Below, in pieces: positions 7,070-10,978 of a stretch of 10,978 nt of DNA; the first letter of the stretch is position 1, and each line of letters opens with the position of its first letter. A program made the position numbers and the translations under genes. Source of the DNA: Clostridiales bacterium (lineage in GTDB: Bacteria > Bacillota > Clostridia > Oscillospirales > Acutalibacteraceae); NCBI GenBank assembly GCA_020860025.1, contig JAJBVC010000062.1, positions 1 to 10,978 of the forward strand. Reading direction: 5' to 3'. The notes beneath the pieces are model-generated. The model made no database searches, was not told where the DNA came from, and saw only the letters and a list, made by a program, of their open reading frames with translations.

Positions 7070-9292
7070 ATGGAAGAAAAAGAACTTGAAAATTTAACCG
7101 GCACTGTTGATAATATTACATACAAAAACGAATCCACAGGATATGCGGTTATAGAAATTGCAACAGACAGTGATTTGGTAACTGTTGTGGGTACTCTCGG
7201 TAATATTGTTATCGGAGAAGAAATTGTTGTTCAGGGAGAATGGGTTATTCATCCAAGCTATGGCAGACAGTTTAAAGCGATGCGACTTCAGCACACAATG
7301 CCTGCCGACGCCGCCGGTATGCTTCGTTTCTTATCAGGCGGAATTATTAAAGGCGTAAGAGAAGCAACTGCGTCAAAGATAGTTGAACTTTTCGGCTCGG
7401 AAACATTTAATGTTATTGAAAACGAGCCTGAACGTCTTGCCGAAATTAAAGGTATTAACAAAAGAAAAGCAATTCAAATCGGCAGAGATTTTAAAATGCA
7501 GTTTGCCGCTCGTGACATTATGAATGGACTTGCCGACTTGGGGCTCAGCCAACAGGAAGCATTTTCGGCATATAATCTTTACAAATCAAATGCGCTTGAT
7601 ATTATAAATGAAAATCCGTATGCCTTTGTATCCGAAAACGGATTTACGTTTGAACGGGCTGATGAAATTGCTCAAAATTTACAAAATAAACCGTCCTTTG
7701 ACTATCGTTCACAGGCGGGCGTTACGTATGTAGTACGATACAATTTGCACAACGGTCATACGTGTCTTCCGAGAAACAGTATAATTAAACCAGCTATGAA
7801 TTTACTTGAATGCAGTGAAGACGATGTTGAAATTGCTATTGACAATGCATTAGAGGCAAAGCAGCTTATTCAAGAGGAAATAAACGGTAAGAATTTTCTT
7901 TTTCTGCCTGAAATTTACCGTGCTGAAAGTTCTATAGCCGAGCGTATTCAGGTTATGCTTAATTTTCCGCCGACCGAAAAAAGTATTTCTCAATCGGAAA
8001 TTTTTGCGTTTGAGGATGCCAACGATATTATATTTGACGAAAAACAACGCCTTGCGATAGAAATTGCGGTAAACAAGGGTATGCTTATTCTTACAGGAGG
8101 CCCGGGAACAGGCAAAACGACGACTGTAAAAGGCATTATTACACTGATGAAAAACAGAGGGCTTGACGTTGCCCTTACTGCCCCGACAGGCAGAGCTGCC
8201 AAAAGAATGAGCGAGTTGACCGGCTTTGAGGCAAAAACGATTCACAGACTTCTTGAGGTTGAATATCGTGAGGGTGCTTCCGAGCCTTGCTTTACGCATA
8301 ATCTGCGTAATCCTCTTGAATGTGACGCAGTAATAGTTGACGAGCTTTCAATGGTTGACGTAACGCTGTTTGCGGCGCTTCTTGACGCACTTCCCCTATC
8401 CTGCCGTTTGATAATGGTCGGTGATAAAGACCAGCTGCCGCCTGTCGGTGCAGGTAATGTTCTTGCCGATTTAATTCAAAGCGGACTTATAGGAGTAGTA
8501 AGTCTTGACAAAATATTCCGTCAGGCAATGGAAAGTCAGATAGTTTCAAATGCTCACAGAGTTGTTGCGGGCAAAATGCCGATATTTGACAATTCCAATC
8601 CAAAATCCGATTTCTTTTTACTAAATGAAGAATCAAGGTATTCGGCACCAAAAAAAGTAGTAAATTTTGTTACAAAGCGTATTCCGGCAGGATACGGCTT
8701 TGATGCTGTAAATGAAATTCAGGTGCTATGCCCCGGTAAAAAGGGCGAGGTCGGAACCGAAAATATAAATGCAATGCTTCAGGAAGCTCTCAACCCGCCG
8801 TCTGCTGAAAAAGCGGAGCTTAAATATATGGGATATACTCTGCGTGAAGGCGATAAGGTAATGCAGATTAAGAATAATTACGACGTGCCGTGGTTTAAGG
8901 ATAATGAAAACGGTACAGGAGTTTTTAACGGCGACATCGGCATACTGACAAGAATTGACAAAGCATCTGATATTATCAACGTCCGTTTTGACGACAGAGA
9001 GGCAATGTACAGTATTGAAAGCGCAAAGGAAATCGGTCTTGCATATGCTATGACGGTTCATAAAAGTCAAGGCAGTGAATTTGACGCAGTTGTACTTCCG
9101 ATAGTAAACACGCCTCAAAAGCTTGCTTACAGAAATTTGTTTTACACAGCGCTTACGAGAGCAAAAAAGCTGCTTGTTATCGTCGGCAATGAAGCCATGC
9201 TGAAAAGTATTGTTGACAATGATAAAAAAAGTAGGCGCTACAGCGCACTTGTTCATTTTTTATCTGTTGACAACAGCGGTTTTTTAAAGTAA
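7070..9292 (+). CDS. recD2: RecD2 helicase (RecD-like 5'-3' DNA helicase, YrrC type)
   Basis: Superfamily 1B helicase of bacteria that lack RecBCD partners for it; linked to replication fork maintenance and DNA repair. The 740 aa product has an N-terminal OB-like domain (about 8-75), a helix-hairpin-helix region (about 80-200, e.g. LAEIKGINKRKA), then the motor: DEKQRLAI (323-330), Walker A GGPGTGKTTT (343-352), Walker B VIVDELSM (421-428), motif III GDKDQLPPVGAG, and the C-terminal UvrD-like motifs TVHKSQGSEFD and LFYTALTRAKK (690-700). The start at ATG 7070 is chosen because AAGGA at 7058-7062 sits 7 nt upstream; the in-frame TTG at 7052 would overlap that site. No clear promoter was seen between the kinase terminator and the start. 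It is the first gene of a probable four-gene operon. Confidence 0.96.
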   Translation: MEEKELENLTGTVDNITYKNESTGYAVIEIATDSDLVTVVGTLGNIVIGEEIVVQGEWVIHPSYGRQFKAMRLQHTMPADAAGMLRFLSGGIIKGVREATASKIVELFGSETFNVIENEPERLAEIKGINKRKAIQIGRDFKMQFAARDIMNGLADLGLSQQEAFSAYNLYKSNALDIINENPYAFVSENGFTFERADEIAQNLQNKPSFDYRSQAGVTYVVRYNLHNGHTCLPRNSIIKPAMNLLECSEDDVEIAIDNALEAKQLIQEEINGKNFLFLPEIYRAESSIAERIQVMLNFPPTEKSISQSEIFAFEDANDIIFDEKQRLAIEIAVNKGMLILTGGPGTGKTTTVKGIITLMKNRGLDVALTAPTGRAAKRMSELTGFEAKTIHRLLEVEYREGASEPCFTHNLRNPLECDAVIVDELSMVDVTLFAALLDALPLSCRLIMVGDKDQLPPVGAGNVLADLIQSGLIGVVSLDKIFRQAMESQIVSNAHRVVAGKMPIFDNSNPKSDFFLLNEESRYSAPKKVVNFVTKRIPAGYGFDAVNEIQVLCPGKKGEVGTENINAMLQEALNPPSAEKAELKYMGYTLREGDKVMQIKNNYDVPWFKDNENGTGVFNGDIGILTRIDKASDIINVRFDDREAMYSIESAKEIGLAYAMTVHKSQGSEFDAVVLPIVNTPQKLAYRNLFYTALTRAKKLLVIVGNEAMLKSIVDNDKKSRRYSALVHFLSVDNSGFLK

Positions 9293-9328
9293 CATTTAAT
9301 TATGATTTTATAATTAGGGATTGTTCTT

Positions 9329-10357
9329 ATGTTTGGATATGATTTAGGAATAGATTTAGGTACATCATCAGTAGCGATTTCGGTTGTCGGCAAGGGCGTT
9401 GTTCTTGACGAGCCGTCTTATGTCGCTTATGATACGGAAAGCGAAAAGGTGCTTTACTGCGGTAAAAGAGCATATTTTTTACAGGGCAGAGAGCCAAACG
9501 GAATAAGCGTTATTCAGCCGATACTCGGCGGTGCGGTCTGCGACTATTCACTTGCACAGCAGATGTTAAGGCATTTTATATCAAAGGTACTGAAAAAAAG
9601 TATGTTCAGACCTCGAGTGGCGGCGTCTGTTCCGTCAAGCAGTACGGATGTTGAAAAAAGAATTTTAATTTCTGTTTTAATTTCAGCGGGAGCAAGATCT
9701 GTTTGCCTTATTGAAGAACCGCTGTGCGCCGCTTTCGGAGCGGGAGTTGACCCGTCAGACCCGACAGGAGTTTTTGCTATTGATATTGGCGCCGGCACAA
9801 CGGATATGGCGGTTGTAAGCCAAGGCTCTATGAGTCAGTGCGAAACTGTTAAAATTGCCGGCAATGATTTTGACGAGGCAATAGTTAAGTTTCTTCGTGA
9901 CGAGCATAATCTTCTGACAGGCCCAAGAATGGCTGAAGAAATTAAAAAAAATATCGGCTCGGCTGTTTACAGAGCGGCTGATGTTGTAACGTATGCGAAA
10001 GGCAGCGACGTACAGACGGGACTGCCCAAAACAGTTGAGATAAGCGGTAACGATATATGCGACTGCTTAAAACCGCTTCTTAATAAAATTGTTGATGAAA
10101 TTAAAAATATGTTTGAACGTACTTCACCACAGCTCGTTGCTGATATAACTAACGGCAATCTTATTCTGACAGGCGGAACAGCACAGCTTTACGGTATTGA
10201 CACTTTAATCAGTAAAGCGTTGGATCTTCCCGTTGCTATACCGTCAAACCCTAATCTGGCGGTATCAAAGGGCTGTGAAATTGCGCTTAAAAAGCTTAGA
10301 ATACTTGACCAATACGGATATACGTTCAAAACAAAGGAAGAAGTTCGTACAAGATGA
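9329..10357 (+). CDS. mreB: MreB-family actin-like protein, divergent motifs
   Basis: MreB homologues polymerise under the membrane and guide the elongation-type peptidoglycan synthesis machinery. The 342 aa length is typical, and the actin-fold landmarks are present: DLGTSSV (9-15, phosphate 1), VIQPILGGAVCDY (61-73), EKRILISVLISAGARSVCLIEEP (phosphate-domain helix region, about 109-131), IDIGAGTTDMAVVS (151-164, phosphate 2), MAEEIKKNIGSA (201-212), GLPKTVEISG (231-240) and LTGGTAQLYGID (280-291, adenosine loop). Compared with the usual DIGGGT and LTGGGA, there is Ala at 155 and Thr at 284. mreC and mreD are not adjacent. AGGGA at 9316-9320 lies 8 nt before the ATG. It follows recD2 by 36 nt and overlaps the adenosyltransferase gene by 4 nt. 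It could be a second MreB/Mbl-type paralogue; which one is not decidable here. Confidence 0.9.
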   Translation: MFGYDLGIDLGTSSVAISVVGKGVVLDEPSYVAYDTESEKVLYCGKRAYFLQGREPNGISVIQPILGGAVCDYSLAQQMLRHFISKVLKKSMFRPRVAASVPSSSTDVEKRILISVLISAGARSVCLIEEPLCAAFGAGVDPSDPTGVFAIDIGAGTTDMAVVSQGSMSQCETVKIAGNDFDEAIVKFLRDEHNLLTGPRMAEEIKKNIGSAVYRAADVVTYAKGSDVQTGLPKTVEISGNDICDCLKPLLNKIVDEIKNMFERTSPQLVADITNGNLILTGGTAQLYGIDTLISKALDLPVAIPSNPNLAVSKGCEIALKKLRILDQYGYTFKTKEEVRTR

Positions 10358-10824
10358 TTCATATTTATTACGGCGACGGTAAAGGAAAAACTACCGCCGC
10401 ACTCGGTCTTGGTATGCGTGCTGTCGGAGCAGGTATGAAAACGGGAATGGTTCAGTATCTTAAAGACTGCAAATCGTCCGAATTAAAGGAACTGCCGTTT
10501 GATATTTGGAAAGCACCGAAAAGTCTCCCCTTTTCACCGGATAAAAGCTACAGAAAGCTGATTGATGACTCATTTGAATTTATAAACGGAAAAAATTTCG
10601 ATTTACTTATACTTGATGAATTTTTGGATATAGTTAATTGGTTCATTGACGAAAACGAGGCTGTTAGTCTTATATCAGAACTTAAAAACAAATGTGAAAT
10701 TGTAATAACAGGTCACAAAAAAATTGACAAAATATTTGATATGGCTGATTATATTGCAAATATGAAAAATGAACGCCATCCGTATGACAAAGGGATTGCC
10801 GCAAGAAAAGGAATTGAATATTAA
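10354..10824 (+). CDS. Corrinoid adenosyltransferase, CobA/CobO/BtuR family (short form)
   Basis: Family members transfer adenosyl from ATP to cob(I)alamin, making coenzyme B12. The 156 aa product starts directly at the ATP loop GDGKGKTT (7-14), followed by AALGLGMRAVGAGMK, VQYLKD (33-38), LLILDEF (84-90) and the C-terminal HPYDKGIAARKGIEY (142-156), which matches the family's HPF..GI.AQ.GIE ending. It is shorter than the usual 170-200 aa because the N-terminal segment is missing. Two family positions differ: TGH (119-121) instead of TGR, and Arg 151 instead of Gln in the AQ.GIE segment. The ATG overlaps the mreB stop in an ATGA arrangement, implying translational coupling. The following gene looks like an ECF-transporter membrane subunit, consistent with B12 or cobalt handling. 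Corrinoid specificity is inferred from the family; the enzyme could act on another substrate. Confidence 0.85.
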   Translation: MIHIYYGDGKGKTTAALGLGMRAVGAGMKTGMVQYLKDCKSSELKELPFDIWKAPKSLPFSPDKSYRKLIDDSFEFINGKNFDLLILDEFLDIVNWFIDENEAVSLISELKNKCEIVITGHKKIDKIFDMADYIANMKNERHPYDKGIAARKGIEY

Positions 10825-10830
10825 AATTCA

Positions 10831-10837
10831 GGGAGGT
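10831..10837 (+). promoter_or_regulatory. Strong ribosome binding site for the last gene
   Basis: GGGAGGT lies 5 nt before the ATG at 10843, the closest match to the anti-Shine-Dalgarno sequence in the right block. It fixes the start of the truncated gene. Confidence 0.8.
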
Positions 10838-10842
10838 AAAGT

Positions 10843-10978
10843 ATGGATAGATTTTCAAAATTAAATCCAAAGGTTACCTTTCTCTTTTTTGTTGAAATTA
10901 TGCTTATAACAATGGTGATATTCCATCCTGTTTTTTTAGCGATAAGTTTTTTTGGTGCATTTTTCTATAATATATGTC
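10843..10978 (+). CDS. Probable ECF transporter T component (N-terminal part only)
   Basis: Only the first 45 codons are in the window. They encode a short polar start (MDRFSKLNPKV) and then an almost unbroken hydrophobic stretch from residue 12 to the edge, with a His-Pro in the middle (VIFHPVFLAISFFGAFFY). This pattern, LNP/HP near the start followed by paired membrane helices, resembles EcfT/CbiQ-type energy-coupling factor membrane subunits as found in clostridial vitamin or cobalt uptake clusters. The adjacent corrinoid adenosyltransferase gene 18 nt upstream supports cobalamin or cobalt as substrate. The short visible length makes this a tentative family call; another polytopic membrane protein is possible. 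Confidence 0.5.
   Translation, partial: MDRFSKLNPKVTFLFFVEIMLITMVIFHPVFLAISFFGAFFYNIC

Noticed and set aside
7850..8299. 149-codon open frame on the minus strand opposite recD2
   Set aside because: It lies wholly inside the motif-rich recD2 coding region, and its product shows no recognisable motif; a shadow frame.
8726..9256. 176-codon open frame on the minus strand opposite the recD2 3' part
   Set aside because: It overlaps conserved helicase motifs on the other strand, and its Cys/Lys/Phe-rich product looks like antisense of a real gene.
9297..9316. AT-only inverted repeat TAATTAT/ATAATTA between recD2 and mreB
   Set aside because: Seven A-T pairs make a very weak stem, there is no T tract after it, and such repeats arise by chance in AT-rich spacers.

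Overview
This window looks like a chromosomal housekeeping segment from a low-GC Gram-positive bacterium, most likely a Clostridia member of the Ruminococcus/Oscillospiraceae type. That placement is inferred from the AT-rich sequence, AGGAG-type ribosome binding sites, RNase J, a RecD2 helicase (RecD without RecBC), MreB, a threonine-rich membrane-protein linker, and the rplI-dnaB gene order. No mobile element, CRISPR array, rRNA or tRNA gene was seen. No stretch over 300 bases lacks a gene.

Left block, minus strand (positions 4534 down to 1): RNase J (rnj), ribosomal protein L9 (rplI), replicative helicase DnaB and tRNA(Ile)-lysidine synthase TilS (cut by the window edge). A near-consensus promoter lies upstream of rnj. 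The last three genes are tightly packed: 2 nt between rplI and dnaB, and an 8-nt overlap between dnaB and tilS. A 166-nt gap before rplI holds an imperfect hairpin and a perfect 11-bp inverted repeat close to the rplI start.

Middle: rnhA (RNase HI) is read rightward from a promoter placed back to back with the rnj promoter. It converges on a single-pass membrane protein of unknown function (5258-5917, minus strand), with a strong hairpin between them. That membrane protein is transcribed divergently from a ROK-family sugar kinase gene. The two promoters face away from each other across an 18-bp palindrome formed by their -35 boxes. The kinase gene ends in a classic intrinsic terminator.

Right block, plus strand (7070 to the end): recD2, a divergent mreB homologue, a short corrinoid adenosyltransferase (CobA/CobO/BtuR family) and the beginning of a probable ECF-transporter T component. 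Gaps are 36 nt, a 4-nt overlap and 18 nt, so they probably form one operon. The last two genes suggest that a vitamin B12 or cobalt uptake/activation cluster continues beyond the window.

Most genes are recognisable families. The parts least explained by known families are the Thr-rich membrane protein with a possible ExbD/TolR-like outer domain, the palindromic divergent promoter, the rplI leader repeat, and the altered nucleotide-binding motifs of the MreB homologue.
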